Notes: generated by a model from the sequence alone, not told the origin. A stretch of 23,948 nucleotides of DNA from JAGNLA01 sp964472265 (GCA_964472265.1 CAYYJO010000029.1:1-23948); one strand, 5' to 3'; shown: positions 6,967 through 15,145, counted from the stretch's first letter. Program-made: numbers and translations.

Positions 6967-9900
6967 GTGAAAAAAATACTTCTTGCGGCGCTGGCACTGA
7001 CCTTCGTTACAGCCCAGGTTGCCCTTCCGTCAGCGTCAAATGTCAATGCAAAACTGTCTTCAGTCAGAGTCACCTATTTCAAGCCACCGCAGGTCGGTGT
7101 TGCCTCAACATATAAAATTGAGATTGACATCAACCAAACCGTTGAGATTCATGGCTGGATCACCATCATCTTCCCCGATGACTGGACAATGCCTGACACA
7201 GCCAAGCCTGGCTCCGGTCTCTCGGATGCCGAATCAAATGAGCTTGAAAGAATCTTAAACTCGATTTATCTTGCAACATCCCCCTGCACAAAATGTCAGG
7301 GACTCCCGGTCATAAAAACAAACAAGCGCACAAACCCGGATTACAAAAGGAAGTATGGTCTTGACTCGGAAAATTCCATCACTTTCTGGTCTCACATAAA
7401 ACTTGAACCAAACGGCCCGTATGATCCAATTCCAATCACAGTTGCAGCACGCGCTGGCTTCAAGAACTCAAACACACCAGGCAAATACAGGCTCGGAATC
7501 AGGACACACTCGGAGCAGGACACGGTCTACAGCAACGAGATCACAGTCGTAAAATCATCGGTTGAACCGGCAACGGTAACGCTTACAAATCCGGCTATCG
7601 GTGAACAGTCCGGCTACAACATCCGTTTCCATGTTGGCGAGGGCGGATCACTGGACAGATCGACATCAAGAATCTCGATGGTTTTCCCAAAAGGCACAAC
7701 CCTTCCCGAAAAAATCGAAACTAATCTGATGAAAATCAACGGCAGACCGCTTGCCGTTGAACCGTCAATCCACATCCCTTCATCGTCCTTCTCGTTCATC
7801 ACCCCGATAGACATTGAAAACCTCGGAGAAATCAACATCGACATCTCTGAAAAAGCAGGAATAAGAAACACAACTGTAAAAGGTGACCATATAATCCAGA
7901 TCAGGACAGACTTTGAACCTGATCCTATCGACTCAAAGCCTTTTGCCATAATCCGCGCAGGCCAGAAACCGCAGGTTATCCCACCGTATGCTGGACAGAT
8001 TGCCGCCTACAAATTCAGTGTCGATTTCCCAAAATCCCTCAACGAAAACGACATGATCGAAATCACTTTCCCCAAGGAAACAAGCATTCCAACCTACATC
8101 AAACAAGATACAGTAATCATCAACGACATCCCCTGCAAACAAAAACCAGGCGTTGTTGCCGAGGAAAGAAAGGTGAGAATTTATTCACCGACAGTGATCA
8201 AACCAGGCTCAATCATGATTGAATTCACCAAGGATGCAAAGATCAAAAACCCTGAAACCCCTGGTGAATACGTCATTAAATTCTCGGGTCAGGTTGTGGA
8301 TGGCACTTTCCCAACTGATCCATACTCGATTCTAATCAAGAAAATGTCGATTGACTCAGTGAAAGTAACCCCAATGAATGCTTCTCAGGTAGCTGAGTGG
8401 GAACTCGTCGGGTCACTCGCCTATGTCGGTCCACTTGAAATCGGCGATAACATGGTTCTCACATTCCCTGAAGGAACCGTCATTCCTGCATCATTAGATG
8501 GCTGTGTCACAATCGGCGGCGTTCCAACAACTGCAACCGGCTCCGGAAATACATTGACACTTACCATGCCACAAAAAATTGACAATGGTGGCGAATTCAA
8601 GATTCTCATAACCAGAGAGTGCGGAATAAAAAACCCACCGGATTCAAGTGACAAACACATCATCAAGATTTCATCATCCAAAGACCCAACAGGGGGAGAA
8701 TCTGAAGCATTCTTCATTGCGCCGCCTCTTCCGGTCTCAACCCTTAAAATCCTGAAATCAAATGGCACGGACGCAAACGGTAACACCATTTGGATTGAAG
8801 CCAAGCCAGACGGAAAAGACGGGTGGTTCAAAATACCACCGGCAATTGACTTTAGCGTTAATTCACCAACAGCGACAATCAGAATGTGGTGGAACAACGA
8901 AACTGAAAAATCAATCGACTGGGAAATTGGAAAACCGCTTGCAATCGCCGACCAGCAGAGGCTGGACATGCTTCACTGGCAAGCCCTTGATGCATACGGG
9001 GACGAAGAGGTCAGGTCGTTCGAATTCAAGGTCGACACCAACTCTCCGACACTGTCGCTGAAAGAACCAGGATCAAAGAAAGTTATCATCAGGCAGAACA
9101 AGCTGACCATCATCGGCCTTGCCGACCCATCAGAGCTGCTCAAATACGGAGACAAGGACACCTCGCCCTACGTCGTTCCCGATGTCTACATAAATGATGA
9201 AAAGGTGGACGTTGTCCAGCCGGTCGTCAAGGAAATGAAGCCTGAAGGCGCAATACTCAACGAGGATGCCGGCATATTCAAAAAAGAAATCACACTCGAC
9301 AAAGAAGGAACCTACACCTACAAAATCATTGCCGAAGACCAGGCTGGCTGGAAGTCGACAACCCTCGAATTTGAGGTTACTTATGACAAAACGCCACCGG
9401 AAGTCAAGATGATCTATCCGGTTTATGGCGACTATTTTGATGTTGGCAAAGAGATTGAAGTCAAGTTCGAATCGGAAATCTCGGCCACTCTGTTTGCAAA
9501 CAATTCGATTGCAAACCTTGTTGAGCAGCTGGACGAGAGAAGGGCCATCTTCTCGTCGTTTGTCAAGATTGCAAAAAAGGGTGAAAACACAATCGAAATC
9601 AAGGCTTCCGATGAGGCTGGCAACGAACAGACCTACACATTCACAATCTACGGTTCACCAACGGTCATCAACCTCTGGCTTGGCCAGAAAACAATGATGA
9701 CCAATGGCGTAAGGTCAGTGCTTGCAACTGCACCGATATCAGGTGATCCTCTGCCAAAAGATCTTCAGGGGAATACCTTCATGCCCATCAAAGATGTTGC
9801 AACAGTTTTATTCTGCGAAGTTGGTTGGATTGCAGAGACAAAAACTATACCCATAAAACAATCACTGCCTGGTGGAAAAACTAAAACTGTTGAACTGCAG

Positions 9901-10095
9901 ATTAAGAATAAAAAAGCGAAGATCGATGGGAAAGAGGTGCCTTTGGATCCAAAAGGGAAACTTTATCCTGTAATTGTTGGAAGCAAAACTCTGCTTCCAC
10001 TAAAATTTGTTGCTGACAGTCTTGGGGCGAAGGTAGATTACGATCAAGTTCAAAGAATGATCACAATCACCTACCCTGATCCAACCAAGAAATAA
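6967..10095 (+). CDS. Secreted modular surface protein with repeated beta modules, Ig-like domains and stalk-type C-terminus
   Basis: The product is 1042 residues, starting at GTG after GAAAGGAG. Residues 1-28 are a signal peptide ending ASNVNA. Four related modules follow (about 31-195, 200-328, 333-458, 461-585). They share a pattern: a strand ending 'I.FP.....IP', an 'ING.P' turn (KINGRPLAV, IINDIPCKQ, TIGGVPTTA, KCQGLPVI), 'G.I.I.(I)....GI+N', then 'G.Y.I.I'. Module 1 carries an extra segment with CTKC (107-110). Residues 600-695 resemble OmpL47-type domains, and 696-897 are two Ig-like domains ('DQAGWKSTTLEF', 'SDEAGNEQTYTF'). Residues 900-1037 are a copper-amine-oxidase-N-like module ('MPIKDVATVL', 'LPLKFVADSLGAKV'), as in the preceding gene. 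I expect a cell-surface or S-layer-type structural protein. It has its own terminator. The promoter is unclear in the 120-base gap, where TATACT at 6887-6892 is the best -10. Confidence 0.85.
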   Translation: MKKILLAALALTFVTAQVALPSASNVNAKLSSVRVTYFKPPQVGVASTYKIEIDINQTVEIHGWITIIFPDDWTMPDTAKPGSGLSDAESNELERILNSIYLATSPCTKCQGLPVIKTNKRTNPDYKRKYGLDSENSITFWSHIKLEPNGPYDPIPITVAARAGFKNSNTPGKYRLGIRTHSEQDTVYSNEITVVKSSVEPATVTLTNPAIGEQSGYNIRFHVGEGGSLDRSTSRISMVFPKGTTLPEKIETNLMKINGRPLAVEPSIHIPSSSFSFITPIDIENLGEINIDISEKAGIRNTTVKGDHIIQIRTDFEPDPIDSKPFAIIRAGQKPQVIPPYAGQIAAYKFSVDFPKSLNENDMIEITFPKETSIPTYIKQDTVIINDIPCKQKPGVVAEERKVRIYSPTVIKPGSIMIEFTKDAKIKNPETPGEYVIKFSGQVVDGTFPTDPYSILIKKMSIDSVKVTPMNASQVAEWELVGSLAYVGPLEIGDNMVLTFPEGTVIPASLDGCVTIGGVPTTATGSGNTLTLTMPQKIDNGGEFKILITRECGIKNPPDSSDKHIIKISSSKDPTGGESEAFFIAPPLPVSTLKILKSNGTDANGNTIWIEAKPDGKDGWFKIPPAIDFSVNSPTATIRMWWNNETEKSIDWEIGKPLAIADQQRLDMLHWQALDAYGDEEVRSFEFKVDTNSPTLSLKEPGSKKVIIRQNKLTIIGLADPSELLKYGDKDTSPYVVPDVYINDEKVDVVQPVVKEMKPEGAILNEDAGIFKKEITLDKEGTYTYKIIAEDQAGWKSTTLEFEVTYDKTPPEVKMIYPVYGDYFDVGKEIEVKFESEISATLFANNSIANLVEQLDERRAIFSSFVKIAKKGENTIEIKASDEAGNEQTYTFTIYGSPTVINLWLGQKTMMTNGVRSVLATAPISGDPLPKDLQGNTFMPIKDVATVLFCEVGWIAETKTIPIKQSLPGGKTKTVELQIKNKKAKIDGKEVPLDPKGKLYPVIVGSKTLLPLKFVADSLGAKVDYDQVQRMITITYPDPTKK

Positions 10096-10110
10096 CTCGA
10101 TGTCACCAAT

Positions 10111-10142
10111 AAAAAACGGGGCTTTATTAAGCCCCGTTTTTG
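10111..10142. terminator. Bidirectional intrinsic terminator between convergent genes
   Basis: The stem ACGGGGCTT (10116-10124) pairs with AAGCCCCGT (10129-10137) around a 4-base loop. It is flanked by AAAAA on the left and TTTTTGTT on the right, so it can terminate both the surface-protein gene (plus) and acpS (minus). Confidence 0.93.
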
Positions 10143-10161
10143 TTATGTGTTGTGGATATTA

Positions 10162-10503
10162 TCAGAAAAGGATCACGACAGCACCGGCGATATCGTCGGT
10201 ATGAGAGATTGAAACCTGACCAGATACTGGTTTTCCAAGAAACTCCAAAAACGGCTCTCCGTTTGGCTTGTGGAGCAATTGGACGTCTTTCCACCTGTGA
10301 GTATCCAGACCAGTGCCAAGTGCCTTGAGATAGGCTTCCTTTGCGCAAAAACAGGCAGCCAGGTGAGGAGCCTCATCCGAAAATTGTTTCGAATAAGCCA
10401 GCTCATTTTCAGTAAACAATCGATTAAGTATGCGTGGGTTTCTTGTGACTATTTGTCTGATTCTGCCTATGCTTGCAAGGTCAAAACCCAATCTTGTGGA
10501 CAA
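10162..10503 (-). CDS. acpS: Holo-[acyl-carrier-protein] synthase
   Basis: The enzyme transfers 4'-phosphopantetheine from CoA to the acyl carrier protein, activating it for fatty acid synthesis; it is cytoplasmic, normally a trimer, and Mg2+-dependent. I start it at TTG 10503 (113 residues, normal for AcpS, with AAGGAG ten bases upstream). The longer open frame to 10683 would add about 60 residues with no family likeness. Motifs: 'GFDLASIGRI' with metal ligand Asp8, 'FTENELAY', 'CAKEAYLKALGTG' with Glu56, and 'VSISHTDDIAGAVVIL' with His101. It is divergent from the UVR-protein gene through a 41-base gap, and its stop lies 20 bases from the bidirectional terminator. Confidence 0.93.
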   Translation of the reverse strand: MSTRLGFDLASIGRIRQIVTRNPRILNRLFTENELAYSKQFSDEAPHLAACFCAKEAYLKALGTGLDTHRWKDVQLLHKPNGEPFLEFLGKPVSGQVSISHTDDIAGAVVILF

Positions 10504-10524
10504 TTTACCGGCACTCCTTATAAT
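10497..10524 (+). promoter_or_regulatory. Promoter of the UVR-domain gene (TGGACA-16-TATAAT)
   Basis: TGGACA at 10497-10502 and a perfect TATAAT at 10519-10524 are separated by 16 bp. Predicted start is about 10531, leaving a 14-base leader with AAAGGA before ATG 10545. The promoter overlaps the acpS start codon. Confidence 0.7.
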
Positions 10525-10537
10525 TGATTTCAAAGGA

Positions 10538-10565
10538 ATTATAGATGCTGTGCCAGATTTGTAAA
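10538..10565 (-). promoter_or_regulatory. acpS promoter facing the UVR promoter (TTTACA-16-TATAAT)
   Basis: On the minus strand, TTTACA (10560-10565) and a perfect TATAAT (10538-10543) are separated by 16 bp. Predicted start is also about 10531, giving a leader of about 28 bases before TTG 10503. The promoter overlaps the first codons of the UVR-domain gene. Confidence 0.6.
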
Positions 10566-11021
10566 CAGAAAGAAGCGAACGGCCATTACATCCAGGTGCT
10601 CGGAGCCTACAAGGTTCTTGAACTGCACGTGTGCGATGACTGTGCCAAAAAAATGCTGGACTCAAGGAGAAACTCGGCCGCATTCGGCGGAAAGCAGATG
10701 CCGGACTGGCTTGAGATGATCACCAGCAGCATTGAAAACAAGTCTACAACCGAAACCATCTGCCCAAAGTGCGGAAAAAGATTCAGCCACTTCATCCAGT
10801 CAGGATACAAGGGATGCGACGCTTGCTACTCTTCCTTTAAAACCTCGCTTGGGAAGCTGATGGACGATTTCGAACAGGGACATATAACGATGGAATCACT
10901 CATCGACGATCTCAACAGGGCAATTCTTGAAGAGCGATACGAGGACGCAGCAAAAATCAGAGACCAGATCATGTCACTGAAAGCCTGGTCGTTACGCGCC
11001 CGAGGGGATTCGAACCCCTAA
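10545..11021 (+). CDS. McsA-like protein with four CxxC motifs and a C-terminal UVR domain
   Basis: The product is 158 residues; ATG 10545 is preceded by AAAGGA. Four CxxC pairs (C3/C6, C30/C33, C73/C76, C91/C94) form the usual zinc-binding N-terminal region of McsA-like proteins. Residues about 118-146 are a UVR motif ('LIDDLNRAILEERYEDAAKIRDQIMSL'-type heptads, shortened here to key positions L120, A126, E130, A135, R139). In Firmicutes McsA partners the arginine kinase McsB with ClpC/CtsR, but none of these genes is adjacent here. It may instead be a stress or redox adaptor; that role is inferred. The last nine codons (…RARGDSNP) and the stop TAA run into the tRNA-Arg gene encoded on the opposite strand. 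Confidence 0.85.
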   Translation: MLCQICKQKEANGHYIQVLGAYKVLELHVCDDCAKKMLDSRRNSAAFGGKQMPDWLEMITSSIENKSTTETICPKCGKRFSHFIQSGYKGCDACYSSFKTSLGKLMDDFEQGHITMESLIDDLNRAILEERYEDAAKIRDQIMSLKAWSLRARGDSNP

Positions 11022-11068
11022 CCTGCGGCTCCGGAGGCCGCCACTCTGTCCAGTTGAGCTACGGGCGC
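10995..11068 (-). tRNA. tRNA-Arg (anticodon CCG)
   Basis: The minus strand folds as a complete cloverleaf. The acceptor stem GCGCCCG pairs with CGGGCGC. The D stem GCTC/GAGT has one G-U pair. The anticodon stem GCGGC/GCCGC encloses the loop CTCCGGA, with CCG at positions 34-36. The variable loop is AGGTT and the T arm is AGGGG-TTCGAAT-CCCCT. The discriminator base is G and CCA is not encoded. It reads CGG arginine codons. Its 3' half overlaps, antisense, the end of the UVR-domain gene. Confidence 0.97.
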
Positions 11069-11081
11069 ACAAAGTTTAGTC

Positions 11082-11110
11082 AATATAAAACCCAAACAAG
11101 CGCAAGTCAA
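11082..11110 (-). promoter_or_regulatory. tRNA-Arg promoter (TTGACT-17-TATATT)
   Basis: On the minus strand, TTGACT (11105-11110) and TATATT (11082-11087) are 17 bp apart, 13 bases before the mature tRNA 5' end. It lies just downstream of the terminator of the neighbouring large gene, so the tRNA is an independent unit. Confidence 0.8.
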
Positions 11111-11117
11111 CATAAAA

Positions 11118-11149
11118 ACAAAAGCCGGACAAATCTTGTCCGGCTTTTT
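11118..11149. terminator. Intrinsic terminator after the 1276-residue gene, possibly bidirectional
   Basis: A perfect 11-bp stem (AAGCCGGACAA at 11122-11132 with TTGTCCGGCTT at 11136-11146) has a 3-base loop. T-rich runs exit on both strands: on the minus strand GGCTTTTGTTTTTATG follows the large gene, and on the plus strand TTTTT. Confidence 0.92.
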
Positions 11150-11163
11150 CACATCATTTTATC

Positions 11164-14100
11164 TCACCAGTTTGGGGCGCAGGAGAGTTTCAGGTCAAAC
11201 CTCGAATCATCAGGCACCGAGTAACCGTGGATTATGAGGATGTAAGGGCCTTTCTTCGGTTCCTGAAGCAGTATCCTTTCAAAAGCCGAACCACCGGCCG
11301 AGTTCGCGATGTCTTCACCCTTGTCAACCTTGCCGTTCCCGTTTGAGTCCAGGTACAGGAACATGTCCAGATCAAGGTTTGGAGTTTTTGAATCGGTCTG
11401 GATCAGCAGATACTTTTCACCATCGGGAATTGTGAAATCCACAAGTCTCCACCTGGCATCTGTAACCGGATCAGGTCCATCCTGATAGATTGGCTGATTT
11501 GGAAACTTGTTGGTTGAAACAATCTTTACCGGTATCTCGATTGTTGTTTCGAGGTTTTTGTCTGGATTGAGGGCTGAACACCTGATGAAAATCTTCTTGC
11601 CACCAAGACTCATCGGGCCACTTTCGCCGGTCTCAATGGTCATTTTGAACTCACCAAACCATTGTCCATCGGGAATTGGAATATTTCTCCAGACTTTGCC
11701 ATCCCAGGAAGTCTCAAACTTCACAAGTGGGGTCGAGTGATCGATTTTACCGGTTATTTCAAAGCTTTCGCCACTGTTGACCTCAGTTTTTGAGGCTGAT
11801 GCATTCAGAGAAAGCCTGTATTCATTGACCGGAACATTGATTTTGACTGTAACCGTTTTCCATGTGTAGAGTGAATCGTTTGAAATTGTCAGTGTTTGAT
11901 CGGCTCCAAGTCCAAAGTTTTTGCCGGCACCAATCTGATACTTGCCAGAACCGGTTGAAACCGTGACCGGCGTTGCCGGAATCGGTTGCCTGAAGAACAG
12001 TGGCCCGTGATGTCCGTAAGTGTCAAAGAGATAGCCTCCAAGCCTGTAACCACGGCTGGTTCTGAAATTCATCGGTCTCTGCTCATCCTTTATCGACTCA
12101 AAAAGCACGTTTGTGCCCGAGCTTGGCAGTTCGCTGTAAACCGGGTTCACATGCTCGGATTTGCCCGGAACCTTCAACGTCACTTCGTATTTTCCTAGCT
12201 CTTTTACCACAAACCTTGAGAGACCGGTTATTCCGTATGGGGTGACCACATCGATGACATAATACGGTTCATAGCCAAGGTCGAATCTGGTTTTCCCATT
12301 AATGTCCGTATAGCCCCAGATTGAAACATTGTTGGAATTGTTCCAGCCAGACCTGATTATTACAAGTCCACCTTCAACCGGTTTGTCCATGGCATCAAGA
12401 ATCCTGAAGGTGACATCGGCGGTGTCGGTGTAGCCCTTTCCAGATTTTGTGTAGTCTCTATCAGATTCTGGAACGTGAACCGAAGTGGTGGTGGCAAACA
12501 TATAGTCGTCGCCTCTCCAGCCCACAATGGCTGAGATTGTTTTCGAGTCATGATTTCTGCCTTCATTGGGGGGGATCCACGGAACATCCCATGTCAGACT
12601 CTCGGAGCTTGGTTCCAGATGACGCCAGCCATCCGGCATCCAAACCTCGTTCCACTGGTGGTCTTCGCCCTGGTCGATTGCAACATAACACGGCAAAAGC
12701 GCTGCCCTGGCCATCGACGCAAACACAATCGAATTCTCTCCGCACGAGCCGTAGTGTTTTTTGTAAATCTGCCACGGGTAGAGGTCATTTGTCAGGTAGC
12801 CGAATGTAAAGAGTCTGTCCTTGCCGATACCTTTTAGCCAAAAGACGTTTGCCATTGCCTCTTCATAGGTTTTTGACTTCTTTGCAGCATCAAGCACAGA
12901 TTCACCGTAAGTTTTGTCGTCTTTGTAGGCTTCCCTCCAGAAAACCGGCCTGCCAAGGTAGAAGTTTTCCTCGTGCTTCCACCAGTCCTCGATTGATATT
13001 CCATAATCTTCCTGCGACTTGTCCCACCACGAGCAATTGATGCCAATCGGCAACTCAAACAGAATCCTTGGATGGACAACGTACCAATAGTAATCGTCCC
13101 TTGGCAATTCGGCATCTTTTCCGCCAACGTTATAGACAATCGTTGTGTAATCAGATTTTTCAACCAGCTTCAGATAAGGAAGAGTTGGGGCATAATCATA
13201 AATTGTTTTGGCATTGCGGGTCACGATGTCAGCCTGACCCATTCTCGCCATGGTTCTCAGGATTTCGGGTGATGTGTTTGCAATAACAAAAGCAATCTCG
13301 TCAAACCATTTCGGATTACAGTTTTCGAGCTGAGAAACGTAGGCGTTTATAACTTCCGGATCGTCCTTCCACTGAACCAGCGGTGCATCGTGCATGTAGG
13401 AGTTGTAGTAGTCCGATTCAACGTTTTGCGAAAGTGTTGGAATGAACGACCACGACTTCCACTCCTGCCAGATTGAACCGTTGTGCTTGTAGCAAAACAG
13501 CCTACCATCTACATTTGATATGAGCAATTCAGGGTTTCCGTCGCCGTCTGCGTCTCCAAACTGGGGCGCTGCATAATCACCAACATCCAACCAGTCGAAA
13601 GTGTCTGATTTCTTGAACATTGGGCCAAGATAGGTTGCAATCCTGCCATCCTTGTCGCCAACCAGGAGATCAAGCCTCCCGTCTCCGTCAACATCGCCGA
13701 ATGCAGGACTGGATGACTTTGAAATGACCGGAATCTTTTCAGTTTCCTTGTCGTCTTTCTTTCGCTCGATCCACTCTTCAATTGTTTTTATCGGTTTTGT
13801 GAAATCTGGTCCTGAGAGAACATTGATTTTGCTGCCAGAAACAACGGCCATGTCATCAATTTTGTCGCCATCGACATCACCGACAGCAAACGGGGCATCA
13901 GAAGTGGCATTCGTATCCAAAGATTTGCTCCAGCCAGAATCTTCAGTCACTTTGATTTTGTTGGAGGAAGCATCGAGGTAATAGAGCTTTCCATCTGAAA
14001 TCTGAATTGAAAGCTTGCCGGCAAATTTGATGCCGGTTTTGACTTCGGATTTCTTCCATTCACCTTTTGAAATCGTGTAGCCAAGCAGATCACCATCCAG

Positions 14101-14994
14101 CGTTCCGAGGACAATCCTGCCCTTGTCAAAAGCCATGTGCACTTCTCCATCAAACGATGGCAATCCTGATTCAGTCTTTGCTGAATAACCGGTCGGGACA
14201 GGGTTGGCAACTCCTGTCAGTTTTTTGTCGAACAACCTCAGGTCGCCATTGCCATCGATATAAAACAAGCCCATCGAAGTCATTGCTCCGTATGAGCTTG
14301 GTAGTGGCATTACGAAATTGCTCTGGTCAAACTTCATGAAGTCGCCATTATTACCAAAATAGCCAAATCCTTCTGGCGCTCCTTTGAAATCTATGTTACC
14401 TGAAATAGATGTTATAGGGTACATCGGTGTTTTGGCCATTGAAGGGTCAATCGAGACATTGCCCTGTTTTGTAGAAACAGCAAAATCTGGCCCAAGGAGG
14501 TAGTAATAGCCACCATTTTTCGGACAAACAACCAGATCAGGGTTGCCGTCAGAATCGATGTCAGCAATGGCGATTCTTGCGTTCATGTCTGTCGATGCAG
14601 GCAGAATCCCAGAAAGGTTGCCGTAATCTGGCAACGTCAGAATAATAGGCTTCTTGCCTGTCGATGAGATGACAAGCACTTCCTTGCCCTCAAAGGTTGC
14701 ACAGGTTATGTAGGCATCCTTCCCAATCCTGTCGGGTGCCTTGGCAAGTTTGGCAAATGCAAGCTCGAGGTCACTTATCAGCCACTCAGGGGCAGAACCA
14801 ACGACAGCCGGAACTTCCGGTTTGACAAGGCCGTCAACCTTCAGGAGTCCATCTTTTACTGCCAGATTCACAGATTGCCCTGGCTCAAGCGTAACGGTTG
14901 CAGAAAGGGTGTAATATTTGTCGACAGCAGCCCTCATCGGCGTAAAACCGGTCAGTGCAAGCAGAATTGCAACAACGAGCAGCATTTTTCTCAT
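11164..14994 (-). CDS. Secreted FG-GAP / transglutaminase-like / PPC multidomain protein
   Basis: The product is 1276 residues from ATG 14994, chosen because AAAGGAG precedes it and a signal peptide follows directly (MRKMLLVVAILLALTGFTPMRA). Residues about 25-520 hold FG-GAP/VCBS-type calcium loops: ADIDSDGNPD, GDVDGDKIDD, GDVDGDGRLD, GDADGDGNPE. A transglutaminase-like domain has Cys751 in 'YGSCGEN' and His779 in 'HQWNEVW'; the third-residue position reads Glu794 ('HLEPSS') rather than Asp. Next comes a CarbD-like beta domain ('VTFRILDAMDKPVEGGLVII', 'GYTDINGKTRFDLG'), then Ig-like domains. Residues 1182-1276 look like a PPC domain with an inserted calcium loop (DSNGNGKVDKGE). The protein is probably exported and acts on surface or extracellular peptides, as a protease, transglutaminase or binding protein. 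It is the tandem paralogue of the upstream gene. Confidence 0.87.
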   Translation of the reverse strand: MRKMLLVVAILLALTGFTPMRAAVDKYYTLSATVTLEPGQSVNLAVKDGLLKVDGLVKPEVPAVVGSAPEWLISDLELAFAKLAKAPDRIGKDAYITCATFEGKEVLVISSTGKKPIILTLPDYGNLSGILPASTDMNARIAIADIDSDGNPDLVVCPKNGGYYYLLGPDFAVSTKQGNVSIDPSMAKTPMYPITSISGNIDFKGAPEGFGYFGNNGDFMKFDQSNFVMPLPSSYGAMTSMGLFYIDGNGDLRLFDKKLTGVANPVPTGYSAKTESGLPSFDGEVHMAFDKGRIVLGTLDGDLLGYTISKGEWKKSEVKTGIKFAGKLSIQISDGKLYYLDASSNKIKVTEDSGWSKSLDTNATSDAPFAVGDVDGDKIDDMAVVSGSKINVLSGPDFTKPIKTIEEWIERKKDDKETEKIPVISKSSSPAFGDVDGDGRLDLLVGDKDGRIATYLGPMFKKSDTFDWLDVGDYAAPQFGDADGDGNPELLISNVDGRLFCYKHNGSIWQEWKSWSFIPTLSQNVESDYYNSYMHDAPLVQWKDDPEVINAYVSQLENCNPKWFDEIAFVIANTSPEILRTMARMGQADIVTRNAKTIYDYAPTLPYLKLVEKSDYTTIVYNVGGKDAELPRDDYYWYVVHPRILFELPIGINCSWWDKSQEDYGISIEDWWKHEENFYLGRPVFWREAYKDDKTYGESVLDAAKKSKTYEEAMANVFWLKGIGKDRLFTFGYLTNDLYPWQIYKKHYGSCGENSIVFASMARAALLPCYVAIDQGEDHQWNEVWMPDGWRHLEPSSESLTWDVPWIPPNEGRNHDSKTISAIVGWRGDDYMFATTTSVHVPESDRDYTKSGKGYTDTADVTFRILDAMDKPVEGGLVIIRSGWNNSNNVSIWGYTDINGKTRFDLGYEPYYVIDVVTPYGITGLSRFVVKELGKYEVTLKVPGKSEHVNPVYSELPSSGTNVLFESIKDEQRPMNFRTSRGYRLGGYLFDTYGHHGPLFFRQPIPATPVTVSTGSGKYQIGAGKNFGLGADQTLTISNDSLYTWKTVTVKINVPVNEYRLSLNASASKTEVNSGESFEITGKIDHSTPLVKFETSWDGKVWRNIPIPDGQWFGEFKMTIETGESGPMSLGGKKIFIRCSALNPDKNLETTIEIPVKIVSTNKFPNQPIYQDGPDPVTDARWRLVDFTIPDGEKYLLIQTDSKTPNLDLDMFLYLDSNGNGKVDKGEDIANSAGGSAFERILLQEPKKGPYILIIHGYSVPDDSRFDLKLSCAPNW

Positions 14995-15092
14995 ATCATG
15001 CTCCTTTAGGATTAGAAAGTTTATCAATAGAAACAAATGCCAAACAGGTCTGGCAAAGTTTTGAAACTGATTTTACAAGTCTCATCAAAGCC

Positions 15093-15122
15093 AAGTTAAG
15101 CTATGAAAATAGGAGTTGTCAA
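15093..15122 (-). promoter_or_regulatory. Possible promoter of the 1276-residue gene
   Basis: The minus strand has a perfect TTGACA (15117-15122) and, 17-18 bp later, a weak -10 (TTAACT or TAACTT at about 15093-15099). It sits in the 151-base gap between the two paralogues. An imperfect hairpin AAGCCAAG/CTTGGCTT (15088-15095 with 15125-15132) surrounds it and has no T tract, so I do not call it a terminator. Confidence 0.35.
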
Positions 15123-15145
15123 GGCTTGGCTTATTGGGTTGAAAA

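Noticed and set aside
8421..8969. 182-codon minus-strand open frame
   Set aside because: It is antisense to the repeat-module surface protein; composition and lack of a start signal mark it as a shadow.
10504..10683. N-terminal extension of the acpS frame to 10683
   Set aside because: The extra ~60 residues lack any AcpS likeness and run antisense through the UVR-domain gene. TTG 10503 with AAGGAG gives the normal family length.
11003..11021. RGD motif (ARGDSNP) at the end of the UVR-domain protein
   Set aside because: It is the usual by-product of reading a tRNA T-arm in reverse, not an adhesion motif.
15088..15132. Inverted repeat AAGCCAAG/CTTGGCTT between the two paralogues
   Set aside because: The loop is 29 bases and there is no T tract on either strand, so it is not a convincing terminator.
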